From Pseudomonas alloputida (GTDB lineage Bacteria > Pseudomonadota > Gammaproteobacteria > Pseudomonadales > Pseudomonadaceae), in the NCBI RefSeq assembly GCF_021283545.2, contig NZ_CP128540.1, positions 1,461,501 through 1,525,500 on the forward strand: a stretch of DNA of 64,000 nt, given 5' to 3'. Shown here piece by piece: positions 41,414-49,352 of the stretch. The first letter of the stretch is position 1; each line of letters begins with the position of its first letter. Made by a program: the position numbers and the translations under genes. The notes beneath the pieces were generated by a model that made no database searches, was not told the origin of the DNA, and saw only the letters and a program-made list of their open reading frames with translations.

Positions 41414-41821
41414 CTACCTTCCCGAAGGTGAGTCGGGGCCATTTCGGTGCGAATCAGGGTCGTAGACCTGACCATCACGCACAGATTCATAAAGCTCAAC
41501 CAGCTTTTCCATCTCCTTGATGGAGCCGGCCTCAAGTATCACGCCATCCATCTCCAGGCGAATTTTCCTGCCCTTGCGGGCCAAGAACCAGCCACCTACA
41601 GCGGCGGTGAGCACTGGCAACACAGTCTTGGTGAACTCAATAGCGAATTCGCCTAGTGAATAACCAAGCGCTTCTGCACTGTCGAAAACCATAGATCGCT
41701 GCGAATATTTGACTCCAGCATCATCCAGGGTCGACCTGAAGCTACGGTAATCTTGTTGGATTGATGTGCTTTTCGTCGGCTGATCGTCTGCCGCAGCTAC
41801 AAGTTTTATTTTGAGTTGCAA
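41414..41821 (-). CDS. Membrane-linked protein at the prophage right end, EACC1-like layout
   Basis: The protein has 135 residues. The TTG start at 41821 follows AAGGAG eight bases upstream. The layout is a short strand, helical part, one transmembrane segment (KTVLPVLTAAVGGWFLARKG), then a strand pair (KIRLEMDGVILEAGS) and a helix. This resembles the effector-associated EACC1 domain (a beta-hairpin after one membrane helix) known from bacterial conflict gene lists. The match is by eye and weak. A minus-strand gene just inside attR is a typical place for lysogenic conversion or defence genes. Confidence 0.6.
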   Translation of the reverse strand: MQLKIKLVAAADDQPTKSTSIQQDYRSFRSTLDDAGVKYSQRSMVFDSAEALGYSLGEFAIEFTKTVLPVLTAAVGGWFLARKGRKIRLEMDGVILEAGSIKEMEKLVELYESVRDGQVYDPDSHRNGPDSPSGR

Positions 41822-41924
41822 GCCAAGCTCCTTTTGTCGTTTCAGATACCGAGGTTAGTCGACTACCGTGTGCGGATAGCTGGAAAAGTATCATTCTACC
41901 GACGCCTATCCAACAAAAAGGCGC

Positions 41925-41957
41925 TGGGGGAATTTTGGGGGAATGGGTTCCCCAAAA
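41925..41957. repeat. Direct and inverted TTTTGGGG repeats next to attR, candidate integrase arm sites
   Basis: TGGGGGAAT occurs at 41925-41933 and 41936-41944 (11 bp apart). TTTTGGGG at 41933-41940 is mirrored by CCCCAAAA at 41950-41957. They lie 90-120 bp inside attR in AT-rich sequence, as arm-type integrase sites often do. The 41822-42046 stretch has no gene. Confidence 0.5.
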
Positions 41958-42046
41958 GGTGTGGAATCGTGTTGTGTCATGCTGCGTTTAAGATGCTGAT
42001 TTTGTTAGGTTTTCAATTTTTTGTTCAAAAAAATATAAGATAAAAA

Positions 42047-42109
42047 ACGGATTCGAAATCCGTTGTACTGGCAACAGTACCTAGGGTTCAAATCCCTATC
42101 TCTCCGCCA
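42047..42109 (+). tRNA. tRNA-Ser(CGA) 3' half, attR
   Basis: The sequence has the 3' part of a serine tRNA: anticodon stem ACGGA/TCCGT with loop TTCGAAA (anticodon CGA), a long variable arm (TACTGGCAACAGTA), the T arm (AGGGTTCAAATCCCT) and the end CTCTCCGCCA. The D arm and 5' acceptor side are missing; the bases before it are AT-rich phage sequence. The complete tRNA should lie at attL left of the window. Confidence 0.88.
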
Positions 42110-42118
42110 TACAAGATC

Positions 42119-42153
42119 AAGCCCCTGGAAGCGAAAGCTTTCGGGGGCTTTTT
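42119..42153 (+). terminator. Terminator of the tRNA-Ser transcript
   Basis: AAGCCCC and GGGGGCTT pair around a 17-base loop and are followed by TTTC. It is the host terminator that served the intact tRNA gene. Confidence 0.85.
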
Positions 42154-42207
42154 CGTTATGGAAGGCAAAGATTTACAGCCAGCATGCTAATTGCCCGAGC
42201 GCTTAAA

Positions 42208-42558
42208 TCAAGAGCCCGGAAGCTTCTCGAGCGGCCTGACTGTGAGCTCTACACCTAACGCAACCATCAGTTTTTGAATAGTGGTGAAACGGGTCTTTTC
42301 TTCGCCCTTCAGCGTTTTATAAAGAGACTCTCGATTGACCCCTGCGTCTTGCGCAAACTGATTCACGCCCTTGGCTTTTGCCACTTCACCCAATGCATGC
42401 ATCAGGGTCTGAGCGTCATTAGCCTTCATTGCTTCTGCCAGAAATGCCGCGATGGTTTCCGGGCTGTCGAGAAACCGGGAGGCCTCGAAGCGTTTTGTTT
42501 TGCTCAAATCCAGATCAAGGATTGGCATGTCTTGCGGCGAAATTTTTTTGCTGATCAT
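42208..42558 (-). CDS. HTH-type antitoxin (HigA/HipB-like putative addiction antidote)
   Basis: The protein has 116 residues. GAGG lies six bases before the ATG at 42558. The region AETIAAFLAEAMKANDA-type and then AKAKGVNQFAQDAGVNRESL, YKTLKGEEKTRFTTIQKLMV matches the putative addiction module antidote (HTH) partner of RelE/HigB toxins. The upstream toxin gene is reduced to a short remnant, so the antitoxin is an orphan. Confidence 0.88.
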   Translation of the reverse strand: MISKKISPQDMPILDLDLSKTKRFEASRFLDSPETIAAFLAEAMKANDAQTLMHALGEVAKAKGVNQFAQDAGVNRESLYKTLKGEEKTRFTTIQKLMVALGVELTVRPLEKLPGS

Positions 42559-42629
42559 TTTCTACCTCGTAAAGCATCAAAAATTTCCTTTGCTCGTTTG
42601 AGTGAGCGGCCGAGTCGGCCTGCCGCTTT
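42555..42629 (-). pseudogene. Toxin gene remnant (RelE/HigB-like C-terminus)
   Basis: Only 24 codons remain. They end GRSLKRAKEIFDALRGRK and the TGA overlaps the antitoxin start as ATGA. The ending 'xDIKRAKEI' with Lys/Arg is that of RelE/HigB toxins next to antitoxins of this kind. A stop codon lies directly before (42630-42632) and the sequence further upstream (to about 42760) does not encode a toxin. The stretch 42630-42914 otherwise holds a hairpin at 42874-42906 and no gene I can see. Confidence 0.7.
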
Positions 42630-42914
42630 TTAAACGGAGTGGGCTGCCCATTACGCAACGGGTGTATACGCCTGCAACGATGTTCGCCTCCCATCGTCGG
42701 CGCTTGGTTTGGCCGCGACGTGATGAGGCTAGGGCGCGAGCGGAGCGCTGGCAACGGATAGCGCGGGTTTGCTGAGCGTTTGGGAAATGGACTACATGGC
42801 GGTAGAGAATGTCGCACTCCAGCTGTCAGCGTGGGGGCTCGCTAAGGTGCGCTTGCGACATGATGCAATCGGTGAAGCCCCGGGATATTTTGCGTTTCCA
42901 GGGCTTCCTCGCAC

Positions 42915-43187
42915 TTACTTTTTCATCATCCCCAACTCGGCATCATCCAGCAGCGCCTTGGCCATCGCGCTCAGGTAATGCGAGGCCCAGATCAGTTTCT
43001 GGTCGCCGTCCATCAGGCCGGTGATGATCAGGTCGCGCACGTAACCCATCAGTTCGGAAGCCTGTTCGCGGGCGTCCTGGCAGGGGATGCCGGGTTCGAT
43101 GCGGAACAGCGGGTGAGTGTTGTTTTCGCCTTGGTAGAAGCAGGTCTTGCCGACTGTGGTGGGTTCTGTTGTGTTGTCGGTGGGCAT
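42915..43187 (-). CDS. DUF3077 domain protein
   Basis: The protein has 90 residues. LFRIEPGIPCQDAREQASEL, then the helical hairpin ending SHYLSAMAKALLDDAELGM, match DUF3077, a family common and multi-copy in P. putida. The function is unknown. Confidence 0.88.
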   Translation of the reverse strand: MPTDNTTEPTTVGKTCFYQGENNTHPLFRIEPGIPCQDAREQASELMGYVRDLIITGLMDGDQKLIWASHYLSAMAKALLDDAELGMMKK

Positions 43188-43222
43188 TGTTTTGTTTCCC
43201 TGGATTCTGGGTTGCCTGGGCT

Positions 43223-43316
43223 GGCCTCTTCGCGGGCACGCCCGCTCCCACAGGTACTGTGCAGTGCGTGACGGCTGTGGTGACCCTGTGGGAGCGGGCG
43301 TGCCCGCGAAGAGGCC
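43223..43316. repeat. Inverted pair of P. putida REP elements
   Basis: GGCCTCTTCGCGGGCACGCC continues to CCCACAGG at 43254. The reverse copy runs 43285-43316. The pair sits between two minus-strand genes. Confidence 0.9.
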
Positions 43317-43323
43317 TGACCTG

Positions 43324-43581
43324 CTAATGCAAGGTGTGAGGCTCTGTGGGTAAATGCGACCGCATCTGCAACTGCATCAACGCCGACTCGACCAGCCCCT
43401 GTACCGCTTCCATTTCATGGATCACGGCCTGCATCACGATCGAGCTGTGGGCGGTGGGTTTGAGTTGCACGGATTGGCGGGCCACGGACAGGGCGCAGAG
43501 TACGTACTCTGAGGACTGGACCAGAGTGTCTTGCAGGAACTGGGTGGTATCGAGGGGTGGATCAGGGACCATCTTGCGCAT
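43324..43581 (-). CDS. DUF6124-like small protein
   Basis: The protein has 85 residues. The ATG at 43581 follows GGAG six bases away. It starts MRKMVPDPPLDTTQ and continues as two helices with E-S-A-L-M-Q-L at the end. The P-D-P-P start and the length fit DUF6124, a Pseudomonas family of unknown role often next to DUF3077 genes. Confidence 0.68.
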   Translation of the reverse strand: MRKMVPDPPLDTTQFLQDTLVQSSEYVLCALSVARQSVQLKPTAHSSIVMQAVIHEMEAVQGLVESALMQLQMRSHLPTEPHTLH

Positions 43582-43935
43582 AAACATCTCCAGGATCATT
43601 GGAGCTGCCGCAAGCTTGCTGTCAAACAAGAGGGTGGCAGCTGTACATGGGTTGACAGACCGAGGATCCCGGAGTAACTCGGCGCACACGAAGGTGCCCC
43701 ACGTACAGCCGCCATAAACAGTGCACGTGTGCGGGAAATCGTCGGCCTGTCAAAGCCGGCCGTTGATTTTGCAACGACGAGCCGAGACTAGAGCGCGACC
43801 GAATCCGTCGCAACCGTTTGAGCGGGTTGGCAGTATGTTTGGGAAACGCCCTACAAGGAAGGGGATAATTCTGAGTAGAAGTTGTAGGACGGATTTCTAC
43901 TAATCAATCAGACAGGCTTCCTGCAACATTTTGTC

Positions 43936-43966
43936 TTGAACTGCCAATGGCACCTTGGGCTACAAT
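43936..43966 (+). promoter_or_regulatory. Probable sigma-70 promoter with a long leader
   Basis: TACAAT (43961-43966) is a good -10 and TTGAAC (43936-43941) a possible -35, but the gap is 19 bases. The next gene starts at 44228, so the leader would be about 255 bases. No gene is visible from 43690 to 44227; several inverted repeats near 43740-43760 may be a terminator or binding sites. Confidence 0.45.
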
Positions 43967-44227
43967 GCGGCGCTCTGATACGCCACTCACGCCCAGGCCA
44001 CACGCCGTAATGATTACGCGCGCTGGGCGATGAACTCTTCCTGACATGGATTCGTTGGATGCTTTGCGCCGTACTGGTCTCCCCCTGCGCCCCTCGCTGG
44101 ACGGCTGAATTGTCGTCTGCGGCCAGTGCTGCACACTTTCTGAAAACCCCGCACAAACTCGAATGCTGCCGCCAACCATTGGCTGCGGTACGCGGCTGTG
44201 CGCCCCACCGAAAATGGAGTGCTCCAC

Positions 44228-45088
44228 TTGCGTAAGAAATTCGTCGCGTCCCTTCTGGCGGTCGCCATCGCCTCTACCACGGCCTGTGCACAGCTCGGGA
44301 TCAGCAAAGAGCAAGCGGGCACCGTGATCGGTGGCCTGGCCGGTGTGGCCATCGGCTCGACCATGGGCAGTGGCAACGGCAAGATCGCCGCCGCGCTGAT
44401 CGCAGGTGGCATTGGCGCCTACGTGGGCAACCGCATCGGCCACATGCTCGATGAAAAGGACCAGCAAGCCCTGGCGCTGCGTACGCAGGAGGTTCTGAGC
44501 CAGCAGCAAACCACTGCCAGTGCCCAGCCAGTGACCTGGAAGTCCGACCACTCCGGCGCCACCGCGCAGATCGTGCCGGGCAAGGAATACACCAAAACCA
44601 AGCAGGTCGAGGTCAAGCGCGCGCCGAAGATCCAGGCGGTGCCGTCGATGAAGTTGATCAACGAGCCGTATGTGACCATCAGCGACAACCTCAACGTGCG
44701 CGCCGCGCCTAACCAGGCTGGTGAGAAGGTCGGCAGCCTGAAGAACCACACCGAATTCACCGCCGTGGGCTCCACCGGTGACTGGATTCTGGTCGGCCGC
44801 AAGGGTGTGACCGTGGGCTATGTGCACAAGAACTACGTCGAGCCCAAGGCGCAAGCGGTCGCCAAGCGCGTAACGCCAGCCGTCAACCTGGACGAGCTGG
44901 ACGTTGCCGCCAGCAAGGAAACCCAAGGTTTCGACCTGGACTCGGTGCAGTCGCTGCCGACCCAGACAGTTGCCGCCGAAGCGGCCTGCCGCCCGGTCAC
45001 CGTCAGCCTGAAATCGCAAAGCGGCCAGACCGAACAAGAGCAGAACACCTTCTGCAAACAAGCCAACGGCACCTGGGAACTGATCTGA
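44228..45088 (+). CDS. SH3-domain protein with glycine zipper, probably envelope-located
   Basis: The protein has 286 residues from the TTG at 44228 (GGAG eight bases before). A lipoprotein-type signal ends STTAC. A glycine zipper follows (IGGLAGVAIGSTMGSGNG, AAALIAGGIGAYVGNRIG). A bacterial SH3 domain runs about residues 155-210 (NLNVRAAPNQAGEKVG, GDWILVGRKGVTVGYVHKNY). SH3 domains of this type bind cell wall or partner proteins. It opens a three-gene unit. Confidence 0.85.
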   Translation: MRKKFVASLLAVAIASTTACAQLGISKEQAGTVIGGLAGVAIGSTMGSGNGKIAAALIAGGIGAYVGNRIGHMLDEKDQQALALRTQEVLSQQQTTASAQPVTWKSDHSGATAQIVPGKEYTKTKQVEVKRAPKIQAVPSMKLINEPYVTISDNLNVRAAPNQAGEKVGSLKNHTEFTAVGSTGDWILVGRKGVTVGYVHKNYVEPKAQAVAKRVTPAVNLDELDVAASKETQGFDLDSVQSLPTQTVAAEAACRPVTVSLKSQSGQTEQEQNTFCKQANGTWELI

Positions 45089-45096
45089 GGAACTCC

Positions 45097-46956
45097 ATGA
45101 AAAAGCACGCGCTCGCGCTGGCTGTGATCGGCGCTTGTGGTCTGGTACCGCAGGCGTTCGCCCACGAGCTGGCCTTTTCCAAGAAAGACAACATCAAGGT
45201 CGAAGTGCCCGGGGATGCCACCAGCTGGTGCAAGCCCCAGGTCGACCTGACCATCACCCGCCCGGCCTGGGATAACCAGGAACTGCTGGCGGGCCTGCTG
45301 ACCAAGCTGCCGTTCGTGTTCGCCAAGGACTGCTCGACCGCCAAGGTGAGCTGGAAGGCGGTCGATGCCAAGGGCAACCTGTACGCCAGCGGCTCGGGCA
45401 ATGCCAGCAACCTGGGGCTGGTGACCCTGGCTGCTGCGCCTGCCACTGCCGCCCCGGCACCGGCTGCTGCACCGACACCGACACCGGCACCTGCTCCGGC
45501 CCCAGCCCCAGCCCCTGCTGCTGCAGCGGCCCCGGCAGTGGTCGAAGCCGCACCTGCGCAGGCAAAACCCGCTCCGGCCCCCGCGCCCGCGCCCGCGCCA
45601 GCCGTAGCCGCAGAGCCAGCCCCGGCCCCCGAAGCTCCGGCAGCAGCCCCTGTTGTGCCGCCCGCTCCGGCACCTGCCACAGCAGTCGCCGCAGCCCCCA
45701 CTTCGGACTTCGGTCGCTCGGTGGTCCTGGAAAACCGCAACCTGATGCAGGTAACGGACGGCACCGGCTGCAAATGGGTACTCAGTACCTCGATCATCGG
45801 CGATGGCGACACCCTGTCGTTCGGCACCACCCCGGCCATGCCGTGCCCGGCGTCCGGCTTTGGTGAAGGCAGCTTCGACAAAATCAGCTGGAAGGCTGTG
45901 GGTACCTACCGGGGTGATAACTGGACCCGCGTTTATGCTCACCCGAGTGGTTTGATCTTCAACAAGAACCTTGAGCCTGCGGTAAAGGACAAGGCCGTTT
46001 CTTATCTTACGCCGCAAGCTGACCAGGCCGCGTTCCTGGTCGGTGAGATCCCCGGCCGGCAGATGAAGGTGTACCTGACGTTCACCCGCTCCAGCTACGG
46101 CGTGCTCCGCCCGTTCAGCAGCGACCCTTACTACGTCGCGGTCACCCCGGACGAGTCGTTTGCTCTGGACGCGACCAAGTACAAGGAAGCTGCGCTGGAA
46201 ATCTTCGACCTGATCAAGACCACCTCGCCGACCACCACCGATGTGGCCAACCTGTTCATCGTCAAAGACCTGTCGGCGATCTCGAACAACATCTGGGGCA
46301 ACGACGCGCAGAAAATCACCCGCAACCGCATCGGCATCAACCGCCAAGGCCTGTTCTTCGATGTGCGCGACGGAGCCAACTGGGCGGTACAGCGCGAGCA
46401 GCAGCGTGTGCGTGAGCAGCGTCAGCGCCAACAGGAGCTGGCCCGCGTGCACACCCGTGTGCTGGAGCGTTACCAGCAGTTGCAGGACGGCATGAGCGAC
46501 TTCAAGGGGCGCGAAACCGAGGCGTTGGCGCAGATGGCCGGTATCAAGGTGCGCTTCGCTTCGCCACTGGAGCAGCAAAACCCTGCGACCTCGGCCAGCG
46601 TAGTGCCGATGATGGTGCACGTCACCGGCAAGAAAGGTGACTTCTACAGCATCGACTTCCCGAGCAACGGCCGCCTGGTTGCGGACGAGGAATACAGCGA
46701 AGGCTGGTACGTGACCCAGGTGGCCAACGCCACGCCGTACTACCCGCTGGACGACGGCCGCGCCGTGCCTACCTACCGTGCCTACAGCGCCGGTGAGCCG
46801 GAGGCCTGCAAACAGGACCACTGTGCCGACCGCGTGTCGTTCGGCGCCGTGCTGGCCAAGGAATTCCCCAACGCCGGTATCGATTTCAGCTGGACCCCCG
46901 AGGTCTCCCAACAGTACGTGAACGACTGGAACAACGCTTCCGCCATGGTCCAGTGA
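45097..46956 (+). CDS. Exported protein with Pro/Ala-rich linker, unknown function
   Basis: The protein has 619 residues with a signal peptide (MKKHALALAVIGACGLVPQA, cut near AFA). The N-terminal domain to about residue 110 has C-x32-type cysteines (SWCKPQ, KDCSTAK). A 95-residue Pro/Ala repeat linker follows (45430-45700), then a globular part (WVLSTSIIGDGDTLSFGTTP on) and a coiled coil with many Arg and Gln (QREQQRVREQRQRQQELARV). No family recognised. It lies eight bases after the SH3 gene. Confidence 0.8.
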   Translation: MKKHALALAVIGACGLVPQAFAHELAFSKKDNIKVEVPGDATSWCKPQVDLTITRPAWDNQELLAGLLTKLPFVFAKDCSTAKVSWKAVDAKGNLYASGSGNASNLGLVTLAAAPATAAPAPAAAPTPTPAPAPAPAPAPAAAAAPAVVEAAPAQAKPAPAPAPAPAPAVAAEPAPAPEAPAAAPVVPPAPAPATAVAAAPTSDFGRSVVLENRNLMQVTDGTGCKWVLSTSIIGDGDTLSFGTTPAMPCPASGFGEGSFDKISWKAVGTYRGDNWTRVYAHPSGLIFNKNLEPAVKDKAVSYLTPQADQAAFLVGEIPGRQMKVYLTFTRSSYGVLRPFSSDPYYVAVTPDESFALDATKYKEAALEIFDLIKTTSPTTTDVANLFIVKDLSAISNNIWGNDAQKITRNRIGINRQGLFFDVRDGANWAVQREQQRVREQRQRQQELARVHTRVLERYQQLQDGMSDFKGRETEALAQMAGIKVRFASPLEQQNPATSASVVPMMVHVTGKKGDFYSIDFPSNGRLVADEEYSEGWYVTQVANATPYYPLDDGRAVPTYRAYSAGEPEACKQDHCADRVSFGAVLAKEFPNAGIDFSWTPEVSQQYVNDWNNASAMVQ

Positions 46957-46966
46957 GGCAAACACC

Positions 46967-48175
46967 ATGATCAAACAGATGAACAAGAAGCAGTTGCTGA
47001 TTGGCGGTGTGGCCGCAGCGGTGCTGGTGCTCGGTGGTGGCTATGCGATGGTCTCCAGCTCGGGCAAGAAGGCTGCGCTGGCCTACTACGACGACTTCAA
47101 GGAGCGCTATTTCCTTGAGGATGTGCTGTCTGAGGGGGACATTTCCTACTCGGCGTTTTCCGGCAACCTGACGGTAGCCGACCCGGAGATCCGCGTGGCG
47201 GCGGCGCAGACCAATGGCGCCCAGCAGTTCATGCGCGGCCTGTCGGGCTTGATGGAGTCCGTACAGGGTGGTTCGGCTGAAGAAGGCCTGGCGGGCTGGG
47301 CCAAGTACCAGCTCAATGTCAGCCGCAATGTGGCCGGGGTGTACCTGAAGGCTGATGCGCTGAAGCTGGCCCATGACGGAGACAGCAAGGATGGCAGCAT
47401 TCATATCCAGTTGCTGGGCATGCAGATGGGCAACCCTTACGTTGCCACCAAGGGGGCCGAAGTCGTGCTGGTGGCGGATGTCAGCGACGAAGTCCAGCCA
47501 CGTGCCGAGCTGGCCGCCAATGGTCGGGCCGCCCCGTCGAACTTCACCTGGGGCGCCAACATGGCGGTGCGCCAGCCAGTAACCGGCGCGTTTCTGGTCA
47601 GCAGCACCGGTGACTTTGGTACCACGGTCGACCTGGACTTCACCATCAAGCGCTCCAGCGATGGCGAAGGCTCGATGGCGTTCGTGGTCACCCACCGCAA
47701 CGACGGCTCCAAGGTGGGGGAAATCGTGCGCAAGGCCGACTTCCAGTCGCTGCCGGAACTGGACGATGTCGAAACCCAGCTCAAGAGTGCCCTGAGCGCG
47801 ATGCTGATTGGCGCGTACAGCCCGTACACCGGCCAGGCGGTGTTGGCTGAAGCGGTGAGCGGCTTTGCCCGCAAGGCCAAGGTCGAGAACTACTCGGTGA
47901 GCTACAGCGGCTTCAAATCGCTGAAAGAGGCTTTCAGCGAATACCAGCAGCAAGTCCCCAAGGCAAAGTTCGCAGCCTTCTGCCAGGAGGTTGGGCTGTC
48001 GTCGTGGAGCAGTGACTTTGGCGCCAAGGCCAAGAACCACAGCGACTCGGAATGCGCCATCGGGCAGAAGCTGGTCGAAGACGGCACGTTCGAAGAGCAG
48101 TACACCTTCAAGGAAGGCAAGAGCCTGTTTGCGGCGTTGTTCGTGAACAAGGCCTATCAGCTGGAAACCAATTGA
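46967..48175 (+). CDS. Membrane-anchored periplasmic protein of unknown function
   Basis: The protein has 402 residues with an N-terminal anchor (LLIGGVAAAVLVLGGGYAMV) followed by a large exported part. The start MNKKQLLIGG is possible at codon 5. Two cysteines near the end (FCQEVG, SECAIGQK) could pair. Beta-rich, perhaps AsmA/DUF945-like, but I cannot confirm it. Last gene of the three-gene cluster and ends at a terminator. Confidence 0.78.
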   Translation: MIKQMNKKQLLIGGVAAAVLVLGGGYAMVSSSGKKAALAYYDDFKERYFLEDVLSEGDISYSAFSGNLTVADPEIRVAAAQTNGAQQFMRGLSGLMESVQGGSAEEGLAGWAKYQLNVSRNVAGVYLKADALKLAHDGDSKDGSIHIQLLGMQMGNPYVATKGAEVVLVADVSDEVQPRAELAANGRAAPSNFTWGANMAVRQPVTGAFLVSSTGDFGTTVDLDFTIKRSSDGEGSMAFVVTHRNDGSKVGEIVRKADFQSLPELDDVETQLKSALSAMLIGAYSPYTGQAVLAEAVSGFARKAKVENYSVSYSGFKSLKEAFSEYQQQVPKAKFAAFCQEVGLSSWSSDFGAKAKNHSDSECAIGQKLVEDGTFEEQYTFKEGKSLFAALFVNKAYQLETN

Positions 48176-48196
48176 CTGGGTAATGGCTGAGTGAAC

Positions 48197-48233
48197 AAGT
48201 CCCCGGGAACCATGAGTTGCCGGGGGCTTTTTT
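48197..48233 (+). terminator. Terminator of the three-gene cluster
   Basis: AAGTCCCCGG and CCGGGGGCTT pair around a 13-base loop and are followed by TTTTT. Confidence 0.88.
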
Positions 48234-48275
48234 AGGGTTGCTGTCAGGCGCGCCCGGACACTGTCGGGCTTGGGA

Positions 48276-48893
48276 TCAGCGCATCGCCGCCAGTTTGATG
48301 CCGAATCCCACCAGGCAAGCCCCCGCCAGCCGCTCGAACATATTGGCAATTCGCGGGCTGGCGCGCATGCGCTCGGCCAGTTGATGGGTCAGCACCACGG
48401 CAATCAGCCCATACAGGAAGGTCACCACCGCCACTGTCGCCGCCATGAAACCGAACGTCACCAGCCCTTGGTGCTTCACCGGGTCGACGAACAGCGGGAA
48501 AAACGCCATGTAGAACATGATCGCCTTGGGGTTGAGCAGGGTGATCATCATGGTCTGGCGCAGGTACTGGCCGTTGTCCATGCGGCAGGTGTGTGCTGCA
48601 CCACCGGGTTTGCTCAGCAGCATGCGCAGGCCCAGGTATGCCAGGTATGCAGCCCCCGCCCACTGCACCATATGAAAGGCGGCAGGGTAGGTGGCCAGCA
48701 GGGTGGCGACACCGGCTACCGCCAGCCACAGCAGCACCTGGTCACCCACGATCACGCCACAGGTCGCGGCCAGGCCTGCCTTGATACCGCCCTTGCCGGT
48801 GGCGGTGATCAGGGCGAAATTGCCCGGGCCGGGGATGGCCAGAAGAATGAGGAAGGCGATGACGAATGCGCCGTAGTCGGTGACGCCAAGCAT
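48276..48893 (-). CDS. LysE-family amino acid exporter
   Basis: The protein has 205 residues from the ATG at 48893 (AGGA upstream). The start YGAFVIAFLILLAIPGPGNF with the conserved PGP and the later TLLNPKAIMFYMAFFPLFVD are LysE/RhtB signatures. Five to six membrane helices. It exports an amino acid or derivative; the substrate cannot be read from sequence. Confidence 0.92.
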   Translation of the reverse strand: MLGVTDYGAFVIAFLILLAIPGPGNFALITATGKGGIKAGLAATCGVIVGDQVLLWLAVAGVATLLATYPAAFHMVQWAGAAYLAYLGLRMLLSKPGGAAHTCRMDNGQYLRQTMMITLLNPKAIMFYMAFFPLFVDPVKHQGLVTFGFMAATVAVVTFLYGLIAVVLTHQLAERMRASPRIANMFERLAGACLVGFGIKLAAMR

Positions 48894-49083
48894 GGTGAGT
48901 TCCTGTTGGGCATTGCGAAGGCAGTGCTCTGAACTATCGTCGCCAAAGGCGCGCTTTTCAACCTGTTGTTGCACAGTTGCAAAGAACCTGTGCCAAGCGC
49001 GGCTTGGATCCAATGCCTGGAGTCTGTATGATTCCGCGGCCATCAGACGATGGTCGAAGATGATTCATTTAAAGGATTGAGTA

Positions 49084-49275
49084 ATGAAAAAGCTGTTCAA
49101 GGCCACCGTAGCCGTTGCCGTCGTTTCGGGTGTCGCCCTGCTGTCGGGTTGCACTGGCCAGGTTTACAACCAACCGAAAAACTGCACCTACGACTACCTG
49201 TTCCACCCTTCGGTTTCCATCTCCAAGATCATCGGTGGCTGCGGCCCGATCGATAAACTGCCTCAGCAGCAGTAA
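49084..49275 (+). CDS. YhfL-family small lipoprotein
   Basis: The protein has 63 residues. A signal with lipobox L-L-S-G-C precedes TGQVYNQPKNCTYDYLFHPS and SISKIIGGCGPIDKLPQQQ, the YhfL pattern (NCxYDYLxHPxxSISKIIGGCGP). Function unknown. Followed by a terminator and the group II intron. Confidence 0.9.
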   Translation: MKKLFKATVAVAVVSGVALLSGCTGQVYNQPKNCTYDYLFHPSVSISKIIGGCGPIDKLPQQQ

Positions 49276-49319
49276 TCTTGGCGGTACCCTGATCGCGACG
49301 CTTGCGGCGTGATCCAAGG

Positions 49320-49350
49320 CCCCCGGTCATGCACATGGCCGGGGGTTTTT
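49320..49350 (+). terminator. Terminator of the yhfL-like gene, intron insertion site
   Basis: CCCCCGG TCATGCACATGG CCGGGGG is followed by TTTTT. The intron begins two bases later. Confidence 0.9.
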
Positions 49351-49352
49351 GT

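Larger units (their letters stand above)
1..42109. mobile_element. Lambda-like prophage, right end present, left end outside the window
   Basis: The modules run in the order leftward early operon, CI/Cro switch, replication, Q, lysis, HK97-type head, lambda-type tail, lysis and attR. Most genes overlap by ATGA or GTGA. The right boundary is a displaced 3' half of tRNA-Ser(CGA) at 42047-42109. The left boundary and the expected integrase and excisionase lie before base 1. All head and tail genes look full length, so the prophage could be functional, although one accessory gene (15713-15944) is frameshifted. Confidence 0.95.

Noticed and set aside
42769..42978. Plus-strand frame beginning MLSVWEMDYMAV
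   Set aside because: Its second half is the reverse of the DUF3077 gene and the first half has no similarity to proteins I know.
45430..45700. Possible microsatellite or CRISPR-like repeat
   Set aside because: It is a Pro/Ala codon run inside an exported protein gene with no regular spacer structure.
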